Shown piece by piece: positions 1 to 9,224 of a DNA stretch of 64,000 nucleotides. The stretch comes from Rhodospirillales bacterium Ga0074136. GTDB lineage: Bacteria > Pseudomonadota > Alphaproteobacteria > Acetobacterales > Acetobacteraceae. The notes beneath the pieces are model-generated. The model was given only the letters and a program-made list of their open reading frames with translations. It was not told where the DNA came from and searched no databases. Made by a program: the position numbers and the translations under genes. The DNA is taken from the NCBI GenBank assembly GCA_001464375.1, contig LNEW01000162.1, positions 1 through 64,000 of the forward strand, written 5' to 3'. Numbering within the stretch: position 1 is the stretch's first letter; every line of letters begins with the position of its first letter.

Positions 1-704
1 GCCACCACCTCGCCGCGCACGGTGCGCGCCATGTCGGTCACTTCCTCGGGCCGCTCGTCGATCAGCAGCACCATCAGGAAGACTTCGGGATTGTTCGCGC
101 TGATCGACTTCGCGATGTTCTGCAGCATCACGGTCTTGCCGGTGCGCGGGGGCGCGACGATCAGCGCGCGCTGGCCCATGCCGATGGGGGCGATCAGGTC
201 GATGACGCGGTGCGTGTTGTCCTTGGTGGCGGACTTCGCGACGCTCTCGACCTCGGCATTCTCCATCTTGAGCCGACGGTTGGGATACAGCGGCGTCAGG
301 TTGTCGAAATTGATGCGGTGCTTGAGCGCCTCGGGCGGCTCGAAGTTGATGTTGTTGACCTTCAGCATCGCGAAGTAGCGCTCGCCATCCTTCGGCGCGC
401 GGATCTGGCCTTCCACCGTATCCCCGGTGCGCAGCGCGAAGCGCCGCACCTGCGCCGGCGAGATGTAGATGTCATCCGGCCCGGGCAGGAAGTTCGCCTG
501 CGGCGATCGCAGGTAGCCGAAGCCGTCGGGCAGGATTTCCAGCGTGCCCTCGCCGAAGATCGCCTGGTCGTTCTCGGCCAGCGTCTTGAGGATGGCGAAC
601 ATCATGTCCTGCTTGCGCAGGGTGGATGCGTTCTCGACGCTCAACTCCTCGGCGAAGGCGAGGAGGTCGGCGGGGCTTTTGGCCTTGAGTTCGGAGAGGT
701 GCAT
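1..704 (-). CDS. rho: Transcription termination factor Rho (C-terminal part lies outside the window)
   Basis: Minus-strand translation [89 protein letters not shown]...[28 protein letters not shown] is Rho, with RNA-binding domain and Walker A. Confidence 0.97.
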   Translation of the reverse strand, partial: MHLSELKAKSPADLLAFAEELSVENASTLRKQDMMFAILKTLAENDQAIFGEGTLEILPDGFGYLRSPQANFLPGPDDIYISPAQVRRFALRTGDTVEGQIRAPKDGERYFAMLKVNNINFEPPEALKHRINFDNLTPLYPNRRLKMENAEVESVAKSATKDNTHRVIDLIAPIGMGQRALIVAPPRTGKTVMLQNIAKSISANNPEVFLMVLLIDERPEEVTDMARTVRGEVV

Positions 705-982
705 TGGATCCTGGACGGCGTCCGAGAGCGGGGGATTGGCCGGGACGTTCCCGCGGGCCTGGCGATGGAAGCCGGTGCCTGCTCGCCCGCATCGGCGCCG
801 GGCATCCGGCGCGAGGGGCAATGTCCCGAAAGGAAGGAAGTCGCGGCACAAGGCGCGGGGCACCCCGCGCCGCAGGCGGGAAGCAGGGGAACCCTAGGTA
901 GGCCGGCGCCGCCCGTCAACCACCGATATGCAGGCCCGGGCGACCGGCTTCAAGGCGCGGCGCGACGCGCGCCCCTCCCCGC

Positions 983-1053
983 GGATCGCGCCCCGCGCAA
1001 TCCGGGAGCGCACGGTGCGGCCCGCGCCCGGACCATCCGCCGCCCCCGCGCAC
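983..1053 (+). repeat. Dispersed intergenic repeat, copy C (hairpin 983-1003 plus conserved tail)
   Basis: ggatcgcgc-ccc-gcgcaatcc followed by gggagcgcacggtgcggcccgcgcccggaccatccgccgccccc; matches copies at 54461 (+) and 22879 (-). Confidence 0.7.
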
Positions 1054-1056
1054 CCA

Positions 1057-1509
1057 TCAAAACGGCTTCGCGATCACCATCACGACGATCAGGATCAGCG
1101 CCAGCGTCGGCACCTCGTTCATGATGCGCCAGCTGCGCTCGCTGCGTGTATTCGCATCCCGCTCGAAGCGCTTGCGCGCTGCGGCGAGGTCCATGTGCAG
1201 CCAGGTCATGGTCAGCAAGCCCACCACCTTTCCCCACCACCAACCCGAACCCCAGTCCGCAATGCCGGGCGTGGCCACCAGCACCAGCCCGAAGCCCCAG
1301 GTCCAGATCATCGCCGGGTTCATGATGGCGCGCAGCAGGCGCCGCTCCATCACCTTGAACAGTTCGGACTGCGCGGAGCCCGTCGCCACCTGGCAGTGAT
1401 AGACATACAGCCGCGGCAGGTAGAACAGCCCCGCCATCCAGGCGAAAGCGCCCAGCAGGTGCATCGACTTCATCCAGGGGTAGAAGGCAGCGAGCGCATC
1501 GACCGTCAC
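1057..1509 (-). CDS. hemJ: Protoporphyrinogen oxidase HemJ
   Basis: Membrane protein MTVDALAAFYPWMKSMHLLGAFAWMAGLFYLPRLYVYHCQ...MERRLLRAIMNPAMIWTWGFGL, typical HemJ; adjacent to rho as in other alphaproteobacteria. Confidence 0.92.
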   Translation of the reverse strand: MTVDALAAFYPWMKSMHLLGAFAWMAGLFYLPRLYVYHCQVATGSAQSELFKVMERRLLRAIMNPAMIWTWGFGLVLVATPGIADWGSGWWWGKVVGLLTMTWLHMDLAAARKRFERDANTRSERSWRIMNEVPTLALILIVVMVIAKPF

Positions 1510-1799
1510 GTCGCCACGCCCTCGACCAGCGCGATGTGCGCGATGCTGGCCGCACGGCGCAGCGCGATCAGCGGCGCGTAGTCCGCGCTGTGGCAGAAGC
1601 CGCGCGCCGCTGCCATGGACGGGAATTCCAGCACGACGACGCGGTCGAGCCCCGGTTCGCCCTCCATCACCTCGACCGGTCCGCCGCGCACCAGGTAGCG
1701 CCCGCCATGCGCGGCGATCACCGCCGGCGCGCGCTCGCGATACGCCTCGAAGGCGGCGCGGTCACGCACGGTGATGTTCACGATCAGATAGGCAGGCAT
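1506..1799 (-). CDS. DUF1330 family protein
   Basis: MPAYLIVNITVRDRAAFEAYRERAPAVIAAHGGRYLVRGGPVEVMEGE...RVVVLEFPS is a DUF1330 signature; overlaps the hemJ start. Confidence 0.9.
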   Translation of the reverse strand: MPAYLIVNITVRDRAAFEAYRERAPAVIAAHGGRYLVRGGPVEVMEGEPGLDRVVVLEFPSMAAARGFCHSADYAPLIALRRAASIAHIALVEGVAT

Positions 1800-1865
1800 C
1801 GCATCCTCCGGCCCGATGGCGGCGCAGCATTGCCGCCGCCACGGCCCCGGGACAAGGCCGCCGGT

Positions 1866-2813
1866 TCAGCGCGCCCGCAACAGGCCCAGGTCGCGCAGGA
1901 GCCCCTCATTCGCCGCGCTCTCGGCCGCGAAAGTCTCGCGGAACGCCGCCCCCGGCAGGAAGGCCGGCACGGAGGCCAGCCGCGCCGCCGTGGCGCGGAA
2001 GCCTTCGCTGCCCACCGCACTTTCGCAGGCACGCTCGATGGCGGCGGCGGCCGCGTCGGGAATGCCGGCGGGCGCGATCAGCCCGCCATGCGAACTGCCC
2101 TGCACCGGGAAGCCCAGCTCGGCCACTGTCGGCACGTCCGGCAGATGCGGCAGGCGCCGCGCCGACACCGCCGCGATCGGCGTGAGCCCGGTCGAGGCCG
2201 GGATCGACGATGCCTCGATGAAGGCCTGGATCTGACCGCCGAGTGCCGCCGTGCTCATCGGCCCGGCGCCGGTGAAGGACACCATCAAGCCTTCGATGCC
2301 CGCGCGCTTCAGCAGCGCGGCCATCAGGATGTGCTGCGTGCTGGCATTGCCCGGCGCGCCATAGACCAGCGCCTCGCGCGCGCTGCGCCCGTGCGCAACC
2401 AGGCCGGCGAAGTCGGTGAAGGGCGCGTTGCGCCCCAGGATCACCACCTGCGGGTTGTCGTACACGCGGCACAGGAAACGGAAACTGTCCAACCCGTAGG
2501 TCAGCGCGATGGCGTGCGGCTGCGCCGTCATCGGGTTGTTCGGCGTGATGCCGATGGTGTAGCCGTCCGGCCGCGCGCGGGCGAGTTCCGCGGAGCCGAT
2601 CGTGCCGGCCGCGCCGCCGCGGTTCACCACCACCACGGTCTGGCCCAGCGCGCGCGTCAGTTCAGGCTGCAAGGCGCGCGCCATCAGGTCGGTATTGCCG
2701 CCGGGCGGATAGGCGACCATCAGCGTGACTGTGCGCGACGGGAAGGCCTCCTGCGCGCCCGCCCCGGCCGTGACCAGAATGCCGAGCGCTGCCGCGATCC
2801 ATCCTGTCCGCAT
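1866..2813 (-). CDS. Tripartite tricarboxylate transporter (Bug family) substrate-binding protein
   Basis: Signal peptide MRTGWIAAALGILVTAGAGAQ then FPSRTVTLMVAYPPGGNTDLMARALQPELTRALGQTVVVVNRGGAAGTIGS. Confidence 0.92.
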   Translation of the reverse strand: MRTGWIAAALGILVTAGAGAQEAFPSRTVTLMVAYPPGGNTDLMARALQPELTRALGQTVVVVNRGGAAGTIGSAELARARPDGYTIGITPNNPMTAQPHAIALTYGLDSFRFLCRVYDNPQVVILGRNAPFTDFAGLVAHGRSAREALVYGAPGNASTQHILMAALLKRAGIEGLMVSFTGAGPMSTAALGGQIQAFIEASSIPASTGLTPIAAVSARRLPHLPDVPTVAELGFPVQGSSHGGLIAPAGIPDAAAAAIERACESAVGSEGFRATAARLASVPAFLPGAAFRETFAAESAANEGLLRDLGLLRAR

Positions 2814-2844
2814 GGTGTCGTCCTCCCTGGCGTTGCGCGGGAGG

Positions 2845-3744
2845 CTACGCGATCGTGGCCACCCCGGGGAGTCCCCGTTCCCGCAGGAAGGCGCCGGCCG
2901 ACGCCAGCGCACGCCGCCCCTCCGCCAGCCGCGCCGACCACAGCGGCCAGGCGTGGATCATGTGCGGCCACACTTCGAGCCGTACCGGTACATCGGCGCC
3001 GCCCAATCGCCCGGCAATGCGCACCGCGTCGTCGAGCAGCGTCTCGGCCGATCCCACCTGCACCAGCACCGGCGGCAGCCCGCGCAGATCGGCGTGCAGC
3101 GGCGAAACCCGCGGGTCGTCCGACGGCACGCCACCGCGATACGCCGCCGACAATTCCTCAAGGTAGCCGCGATGGATCAGCGGATCGACGCTGTCCTTGG
3201 CGTCCATGCTCGCGCCGCTCATCGCCAGGTCCACCCAGGGCGAGGCCAGCCAGGCGCAGCCGGGCAGCGGCAGCCCGGCGTCGCGCTGCGCGACCATCAG
3301 CGCCAGCGACAGACCACCGCCGGCGCTGTCCCCGCCCACCGCGATGTCGTTCGCGGAAAAACCCTGCGCGAGCAGCGCGGCGAAGGCGGCGCGCGCGTCC
3401 TCCAGCGCGGCGGGATACGGGTGCTCCGGTGCCAGGCGGTATTGCAGCGCCAGCGCCCGCATGCCCGCCGCCGCGCCCGCGCGCGACGCCATGGTGCGGT
3501 GGCTGAGGATCGACCCCGAGCAATACCCGCCGCCATGCAGGAACAGCAGCACGCGGGAGGCATCCACGCCCGGCGCGGCCGACCATTCGGCCTCGACCCC
3601 GCCGATGGTGGCCGGGGTGAACACGATATCCGCCGGCGGCGCGTCGACCGCCGCCACCTCCTCGATCCGCGCGCGGCGCGCCGGCCATCCGACCGGGCGC
3701 GGCCGGCCGGTCAGCAGGCCGCGGACGTCGTCGATCTCCGCCAT
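2845..3744 (-). CDS. Alpha/beta hydrolase (HSL-like esterase)
   Basis: HGGGYCSG oxyanion motif, GDSAGGG nucleophile motif, LAPEHPYPAALED. Confidence 0.92.
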   Translation of the reverse strand: MAEIDDVRGLLTGRPRPVGWPARRARIEEVAAVDAPPADIVFTPATIGGVEAEWSAAPGVDASRVLLFLHGGGYCSGSILSHRTMASRAGAAAGMRALALQYRLAPEHPYPAALEDARAAFAALLAQGFSANDIAVGGDSAGGGLSLALMVAQRDAGLPLPGCAWLASPWVDLAMSGASMDAKDSVDPLIHRGYLEELSAAYRGGVPSDDPRVSPLHADLRGLPPVLVQVGSAETLLDDAVRIAGRLGGADVPVRLEVWPHMIHAWPLWSARLAEGRRALASAGAFLRERGLPGVATIA

Positions 3745-3747
3745 GGG

Positions 3748-3772
3748 TCGTATCCCTTCCGCAAGGATACGA
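3748..3772. promoter_or_regulatory. Inverted repeat immediately upstream of the esterase start codon, SD-like sequence in its loop
   Basis: tcgtatcc-cttccgcaa-ggatacga; perfect 8-bp arms, 3 nt from the ATG (complement 3742-3744). Confidence 0.45.
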
Positions 3773-3802
3773 TGCTATCGGCGCGGCACCCCGCGCGCCA
3801 CG

Positions 3803-4915
3803 TCACAGCGCCGGCTGCGGCTGCCCGATATCGAGGTCCATGTTGACCTTCCCCAGCGTGCCCCAGGCGCGGTCGTATTGCGGCGGGATGGCCAGCGCCT
3901 CGGTGCGGCCGAGCGTCGCCGCCGCATGCAACGGCCAGTACGGGTCGCGCAGCAGGGCGCGCGCCAGGAAGATCAGGTCGGCCTTGCCCTCGTTCAGGAT
4001 CTCCTGCGCGTGGCCGGGCTCAGTGATGAGGCCGACCGCCGCCACCGGCACCGCCGCACCCTCGCGCACCGCCGCGGCACCCGGCACCTGGTAGCCCGGG
4101 CCCATCGGGATCTTCTGCCGCGCATCGAGCCCGCCGGAGGACACATCGACCAGATCGACGCCCAGCGCCTTCACGCGGCGCGACAGTTCCACGGTTTCCT
4201 CGGTGGTCCACCCACCCTCGACCCAGTCGGTGTGGGAGACGCGGATCGCCAGCGCCAGGTCGTCGGGCATGGCCGCGCGCACCGCCTTCGCGGTCTCGGT
4301 CACGATGCGGCTGCGCCCGTCGAAATCCCCGCCCCAGCCATCGTTGCGCCGGTTCGACAGCGGGCTGAGGAACTGGTGCATCAGGTAGCCATGCGCGGCA
4401 TGGATCTCGATGAAGCGGTAGCCGGCCTGCACGGCGCGCCGCGTGGCCGCGGCGAAGGCCTCGATGGTGGCGCCGATCTCGGCCTCCGTCATGGCATGCG
4501 GCACCGCGAAGTCGCCGAAGGCCTCGGCCGAGGGCGCGATGCAGGTCCAGGACGGGTCCGCCGGCCCGCTCTGCCAGGCCGGCAAGCGCGACGCCTTGCG
4601 CCCGGCATGCGCGATCTGGATGCCCGGCACCGAGCCCACCGCCGCGATCGCCGCGGCCAGGCGCGTGTGCGGGCCGACATGCGCATCGCTCCAGATGCCC
4701 AGGTCGCCGGGGCTGATGCGACCCTCCGGCGTCACCGCGGTTGCCTCGGTGATGGTCACCCCCGCGCCGCCCACGGCGCGCGAGACCAGATGCGCCAGGT
4801 GCCAGTCGGTCGGCAACCCGTCAGGCTTCGCGCAGTACTGGCACATGGGCGCCACGCCAATGCGGTTGCGCAGCGTGACGCCACGCAGCGTGAAGAGAGA
4901 GAACAGGTCGGTCAC
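3803..4915 (-). CDS. NADH:flavin oxidoreductase / Old Yellow Enzyme (YqjM-like)
   Basis: GTG start; MTDLFSLFTLRGVTLRNRIGVAPMCQYCAKPDGLPTDWHLAHLVSRAVGGAGVTITEATAV... HAAHGYLMHQFLSPLSNRR. Confidence 0.95.
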   Translation of the reverse strand: MTDLFSLFTLRGVTLRNRIGVAPMCQYCAKPDGLPTDWHLAHLVSRAVGGAGVTITEATAVTPEGRISPGDLGIWSDAHVGPHTRLAAAIAAVGSVPGIQIAHAGRKASRLPAWQSGPADPSWTCIAPSAEAFGDFAVPHAMTEAEIGATIEAFAAATRRAVQAGYRFIEIHAAHGYLMHQFLSPLSNRRNDGWGGDFDGRSRIVTETAKAVRAAMPDDLALAIRVSHTDWVEGGWTTEETVELSRRVKALGVDLVDVSSGGLDARQKIPMGPGYQVPGAAAVREGAAVPVAAVGLITEPGHAQEILNEGKADLIFLARALLRDPYWPLHAAATLGRTEALAIPPQYDRAWGTLGKVNMDLDIGQPQPAL

Positions 4916-5724
4916 GATGGCGGTGCCCCGTTGGCTGGTGGTGGTGGCGCGAAGGGCGGCAGGCGCCCCAGGCGGTTCTCGAAGACGGCGAAGAAGCGCG
5001 GCTCGCCCCGCCCGCGCGGCAGCAGCAGCCCGGCGGCATCGGTGGGCATGACCGCCAGCGTGACGGCATCGCGCAGGTTGCCGCCGACTGCCTCCACCAC
5101 GCCCGGAGCCACGCGCACAACGATGTCGCAATGCATCGGGCGGAAGCCCCCGCGATCAGCGGCACGCTCGCGCCATGTGGTGATCGGCCGCGCCGAGCGG
5201 TCGGCGCAGACCAGGTCGCCGACCTGCGGCGCGCGCGCCGCGACGTCATGCGGCACGAAGGGTGCGAGGGCGGGAAAGCGCTGCGCATCCAGGATCAGCG
5301 CATCAAGGTAGAAGGCATGCGCGGCCGAGGGCGGAAACTCCCGCCCGTCCACCCCCGCGCCGCGCAGCACGAAGGATATGAAGGCCGCCGACCAGGCGGG
5401 TTCGCGCCACGTGTCCACGCTGCCGTAGCGATAGCGGGCGCGGTTGCGCGCGATCGGCGCCTCGCCCTCCGGCACCGCGCGCCAATAGGCCATCACGCGC
5501 GGGAAATTCGCCGCGTCCGACTCCCGCGTAAGCGGCGGCGAGTCGGAGGCTTGCCGGCCCCATTCCTCCCATTCGGCGGTGGCGATGCGCAGCATGCGAT
5601 CGCGCGCGCTGGGCGGGTAGGACAGCGGCGGCTCCACCACCACCGGCGGCGGCGATGGCGCGGCGCAGGCCTGCAGCAGCGCGAGCGCCAGGGCCGGCAG
5701 CAGCGAGGCCCGCGGACCGTTCAC
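4912..5724 (-). CDS. DUF2272 domain-containing putative lipoprotein
   Basis: GTG start; lipobox-like LLQAC; EPAWSAAFISFVLRGAGVDGREFPPSAAHAFYL...PQVGDLVC; 4-nt overlap with the OYE gene. Confidence 0.85.
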   Translation of the reverse strand: MNGPRASLLPALALALLQACAAPSPPPVVVEPPLSYPPSARDRMLRIATAEWEEWGRQASDSPPLTRESDAANFPRVMAYWRAVPEGEAPIARNRARYRYGSVDTWREPAWSAAFISFVLRGAGVDGREFPPSAAHAFYLDALILDAQRFPALAPFVPHDVAARAPQVGDLVCADRSARPITTWRERAADRGGFRPMHCDIVVRVAPGVVEAVGGNLRDAVTLAVMPTDAAGLLLPRGRGEPRFFAVFENRLGRLPPFAPPPPANGAPPS

Positions 5725-7481
5725 GCTGCCGCCCGCGTCAGCGCCGCTTCGGGCGACAGCAGCGCCGCCAGCGCCGCCGCCTGCGCGCCCAGCGTCGGGG
5801 GCGTGCCGGGCGGGCCGGCGGCCACAACCAGCACCTCGCCCTCCGGCCGGATGCGACCCTGCAACAGCGTCATCGCGGTCGCCGCCAGGAAGGCCAGGCG
5901 CCGCGCCGCATCCTCCGGCAGCGCCACCGCGCCGGCGGCGCGCGCCGCCTGCACGGCACGCAACGCGCGCAGCAACCGCGCCAGGTCCTCGGTCGAGACC
6001 GCCGCGGGGTTGCCCTCGCCGCGCAGCGCCAGCGTATCGACCGGCCCCGCCAGCGTGGCCAGGCCCAGCGCAGCGATGCCCCGCCGCAGCGCCTGTTCCG
6101 GCGGACGCGCGCACCGCGCCAGCGCCAGTAGCGCCGCCGCATGGTCGCCCACCGTGGCGGGCGCGTCGCCGGCACCGCTGAACACGCCGGACTCGCGCTG
6201 TATCGCCAGCAGCGCCGCCTCCAGCGCCGCGCTGCGCGCCGGCAGGGCGGCGTCGTTCCGCACCTGGCGCAGCGCCTCGGTCGCCATCAGCGCCTGCGCA
6301 ATATCCGCCGCCGTCGCGCCCGCTGCGTCGACGGCACCGAGCGCGCACTCCGCCGCCGCCCGCAGTGCCGCGCCGCGTGGCCCGGTCGCCACCCGCGCAT
6401 GGGTGGCGAAGGCCAGCGCCATCGCCCCCGCCGGCGCGGCGCTGGCGGCATCGGCGCCGCGCGGGACAGCCAGCGGCGCATCCAGGCCGCGCAGCACCAG
6501 CCGTTCCTCGCGCGCCACCAGCGCTTCCCCGCCGCCCAGCCGCGCCGCGGCGTAGCGCGCCAGCAGCCAGTGCAGGCGGCGCGCCTCCGGTCCGCTGGCC
6601 TTCACGCTGAGCAGCGGCGCCGGGCCGAGCGGGCGGATCGCCAGCGACAACGCCTGCTGCGCAGGGCATCCCTGCACCGCGCCGAAGCCCGCCACCGGGC
6701 CGTTCTGCACCGTGACATTGTCTCCGGCCGGGCTGTCGATGCGCTGCGCGGCCGCGCCCTCGCCCAGCAGGAGCGTGGCGAAGCCCTGGTCCCGCATGGC
6801 GTCGCAGGCGGTGGTGATGCGCACGCGCTCAAGCACGATGCCCGGCAGCGCGCTGAGCGTGACGGTCAGCACCACCGCCGGGCTGTCGGCGCGCACTTCG
6901 TAGGCGTAGCGCAGCCGCGCAAGATCCTGCGCCGCCCCGCGCGAAAAGCGGCCGCGCCCGGCCACCATGCCTTCGTGGAACAGCAGCACGCCGCCGGGCA
7001 CGGGTTCGATGCCGGTGGCGGTGATCGCGTCCTCGACATCGAGGCAGTGCTTGCGGCCGCGCCAGGTGAACTCGACCAGGTTGCCGCCGTGCAGGATGGC
7101 GGGCGGGCCGTCCTCCCCGTGCAGGCGCTGCTCGATCTCCCCGCGCATCAGGTTCCCGGTGAAGCGGTGGTGCGGGGTGCGGATGTCGAAGGTTCGCGGC
7201 GCCTCGTCCTCGACCACGACGCGCGCGGGGCCGAGCGCGCGCGGCGCGCGCCCCTCGCCCTGGAAGGACAGCAGCAGGTCGAGCGCGCCCTCGGCGCCGC
7301 CCAGCAGCGGATGCGCCAGCGCTTCCGCTGCCGCGGCATTGGCCGCGAGGTCGAAGACCTGCCCGCGCGGCGTATTCGCGAAGGCTGGCGCGTAGCCATC
7401 GGGCAGGCGCGCGGGCGCCAGGAAGCGCGCGAGGCCGCGTGCCAGACCTTCGCGCACCGCATCCATTCCGTTGCCGCTCAT
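5721..7481 (-). CDS. Uncharacterised ~587-aa protein
   Basis: Long ORF in operon order, start chosen at MSGNGMDAVREGLARGL; ends with a 4-nt overlap onto the DUF2272 gene. No family recognised with confidence. Confidence 0.75.
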   Translation of the reverse strand: MSGNGMDAVREGLARGLARFLAPARLPDGYAPAFANTPRGQVFDLAANAAAAEALAHPLLGGAEGALDLLLSFQGEGRAPRALGPARVVVEDEAPRTFDIRTPHHRFTGNLMRGEIEQRLHGEDGPPAILHGGNLVEFTWRGRKHCLDVEDAITATGIEPVPGGVLLFHEGMVAGRGRFSRGAAQDLARLRYAYEVRADSPAVVLTVTLSALPGIVLERVRITTACDAMRDQGFATLLLGEGAAAQRIDSPAGDNVTVQNGPVAGFGAVQGCPAQQALSLAIRPLGPAPLLSVKASGPEARRLHWLLARYAAARLGGGEALVAREERLVLRGLDAPLAVPRGADAASAAPAGAMALAFATHARVATGPRGAALRAAAECALGAVDAAGATAADIAQALMATEALRQVRNDAALPARSAALEAALLAIQRESGVFSGAGDAPATVGDHAAALLALARCARPPEQALRRGIAALGLATLAGPVDTLALRGEGNPAAVSTEDLARLLRALRAVQAARAAGAVALPEDAARRLAFLAATAMTLLQGRIRPEGEVLVVAAGPPGTPPTLGAQAAALAALLSPEAALTRAAA

Positions 7482-7610
7482 GCGTGCCGTTCTAGCCGCG
7501 CCGCCCGGGGGCGGGATAGGGTGGGGCATGCATCCGAACGATGGTGGGGCGACGGCAGCGGCAGATCACGGCCGGTTGATCCGCCGGTGAGGGGGCCTCA
7601 CGGATACGCC

Positions 7611-8399
7611 ATGTCCGCGGCGGCACAGGTGCGGCACGCCCGGGCAGGTGCCGGCACGGCGCAGGTGGCCGCCGCGCTGCTGCTGCTGGCCGCACCAGCG
7701 GCGGCGCAGCCGGGCGATTGGCGCGCGGCGGCACCCGTCCTGGCGCTGGACGGCGCGGTGCGCCCGCTGAGCGCGCCGGTGGCGATCGGCGGCGCCGCCT
7801 GGGGCCCCTGGCAGCGCCTGTGCCGCGAACAGGCCACGCGCCCCGGCCGCCCGATGCAGCGCGATTGCCTGGCGGTCGCCGCAGCGCGCCCGGAGGCCGG
7901 CGGGATGCGCCTGACACTGGTGCAGGACCAGGTCGGGCTGCGCATCTCGGCGCTGCGCGGCAGCGACGGGCGCGTGATGGAATTCGCGGCGCTGCGCGCC
8001 GATGGCGGCGCAGCGCCGCCCGAGGCCGCGCGCGACGGGCTGGTGGCGGCATGGCGGGAGCAGTTCGCGACGCTCAGCCTGGAACGCCGCCGCATCGCCC
8101 CGCGCGAGGATGTGCCGCTGCCGGTCGCAGGTTCTGCGCGCGGCGGCACCTGCCGGCCGGAAGGCACGGCCGCGCTCGGCGGGCGGCCCGTCCTGGTGGC
8201 CCGCTGCGCGGTGGAACTGGCGGGAAGGCTGCGCGGCGGCGGGTCGGAAGCGCGCGTCGCCATCTTCGCGCGCATGGCGATCGACATCGCCACCGGCATG
8301 GTGGCCGCGCAGGGATACGCGACGCGGATCGAGACCTTCGGCGCCGACGGGCGGTCGAACGGGGTGGTCGTGACGCCCTCGCGCGTCGTGCTGGAATAG
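7611..8399 (+). CDS. Secreted hypothetical protein
   Basis: Signal peptide MSAAAQVRHARAGAGTAQVAAALLLLAAPAAAQPGDW; ORF runs to a stop followed by a strong hairpin. Confidence 0.7.
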   Translation: MSAAAQVRHARAGAGTAQVAAALLLLAAPAAAQPGDWRAAAPVLALDGAVRPLSAPVAIGGAAWGPWQRLCREQATRPGRPMQRDCLAVAAARPEAGGMRLTLVQDQVGLRISALRGSDGRVMEFAALRADGGAAPPEAARDGLVAAWREQFATLSLERRRIAPREDVPLPVAGSARGGTCRPEGTAALGGRPVLVARCAVELAGRLRGGGSEARVAIFARMAIDIATGMVAAQGYATRIETFGADGRSNGVVVTPSRVVLE

Positions 8400-8401
8400 C
8401 G

Positions 8402-8436
8402 CGCGGCGCGCGCGGTGCGGGACCGCGCGCGCCGCG
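8402..8436. terminator. Bidirectional terminator-like hairpin between convergent genes
   Basis: Perfect 15-bp stem cgcggcgcgcgcggt / accgcgcgcgccgcg with 5-nt loop gcggg. Confidence 0.65.
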
Positions 8437-8439
8437 TGG

Positions 8440-9135
8440 TCACGTGCGGGTGGACTCGTAGCGCGCCTTGGTCTCGGCATTGGGCGGATACAGGCCGGGC
8501 AGCGGCACGCCGCGCTCGACCTCGGTCATGATCCAGGCTTCCAGGCGCTCCTGTTCGACCGCGGCTTCCACCACGGCATCGAGCAGCGCGGCGGGGATGA
8601 CCACGGCACCGTCCTGGTCGGCCACGATGATGTCGCCGGGGATGACCGTGACGCCACCGCAGCCGATCGTCTCCTGCCAGCCGACGAAGTTCAGCGCGGC
8701 GACGGAGGCGGGGGCGACATAGCCCTGGCAGAACACCGGCAGGCCGGTGCCGATCACGCCGGCGCCGTCGCGCAGCACGCCGTCCGTCACCAGCCCGGCG
8801 ACGCCCTTCTTGGCCATGCGCGCGCACAGGATGTCGCCGAAGATGCCGGCGGCGGTGCAGGCCATGGCGTCGGCCACGGCGACGCAACCCGCGGGCATCT
8901 CCTCGATCGCGGCGCGGGTGGAGCGGGGGGAGGACCAGGAGTCGACGGTCGCGAGGTCCTCGCGCGTCGGCGTGAAGCGCAGGGTGAAGGCGGGGCCGAC
9001 GATGCGCTTGCCGCTGCCCGGCACGATCGGGCGCGAACCCGCGATGTAGCAGAAGCGTACGCCCTTCTTGAGCAGCACGGTGGTCAGCGTGGCGGTGCAG
9101 ACGCCCTCGAGGGCGGTCTTCTGGGCGGGGGTCAT
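8440..9135 (-). CDS. RraA family protein / 4-hydroxy-4-methyl-2-oxoglutarate aldolase-like
   Basis: GCVAVADAMACTAAGIFGDILCARMAKKGVAGLVTDGVLRD...PGDIIVADQDGAVVIP is an RraA signature. Confidence 0.92.
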   Translation of the reverse strand: MTPAQKTALEGVCTATLTTVLLKKGVRFCYIAGSRPIVPGSGKRIVGPAFTLRFTPTREDLATVDSWSSPRSTRAAIEEMPAGCVAVADAMACTAAGIFGDILCARMAKKGVAGLVTDGVLRDGAGVIGTGLPVFCQGYVAPASVAALNFVGWQETIGCGGVTVIPGDIIVADQDGAVVIPAALLDAVVEAAVEQERLEAWIMTEVERGVPLPGLYPPNAETKARYESTRT

Positions 9136-9224
9136 GGGCTGGTGCTCCGTCGCGGGACGGCCCGTGCATCGCAGGGAATCAGGGCATGGGCAAGGGGCCT
9201 GCGGCAACCCACGGCCCCGCGCCG

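Noticed and set aside
3197-5311. 704-aa plus-strand ORF
   Set aside because: Antisense to the esterase, OYE and DUF2272 genes, which have convincing family signatures.
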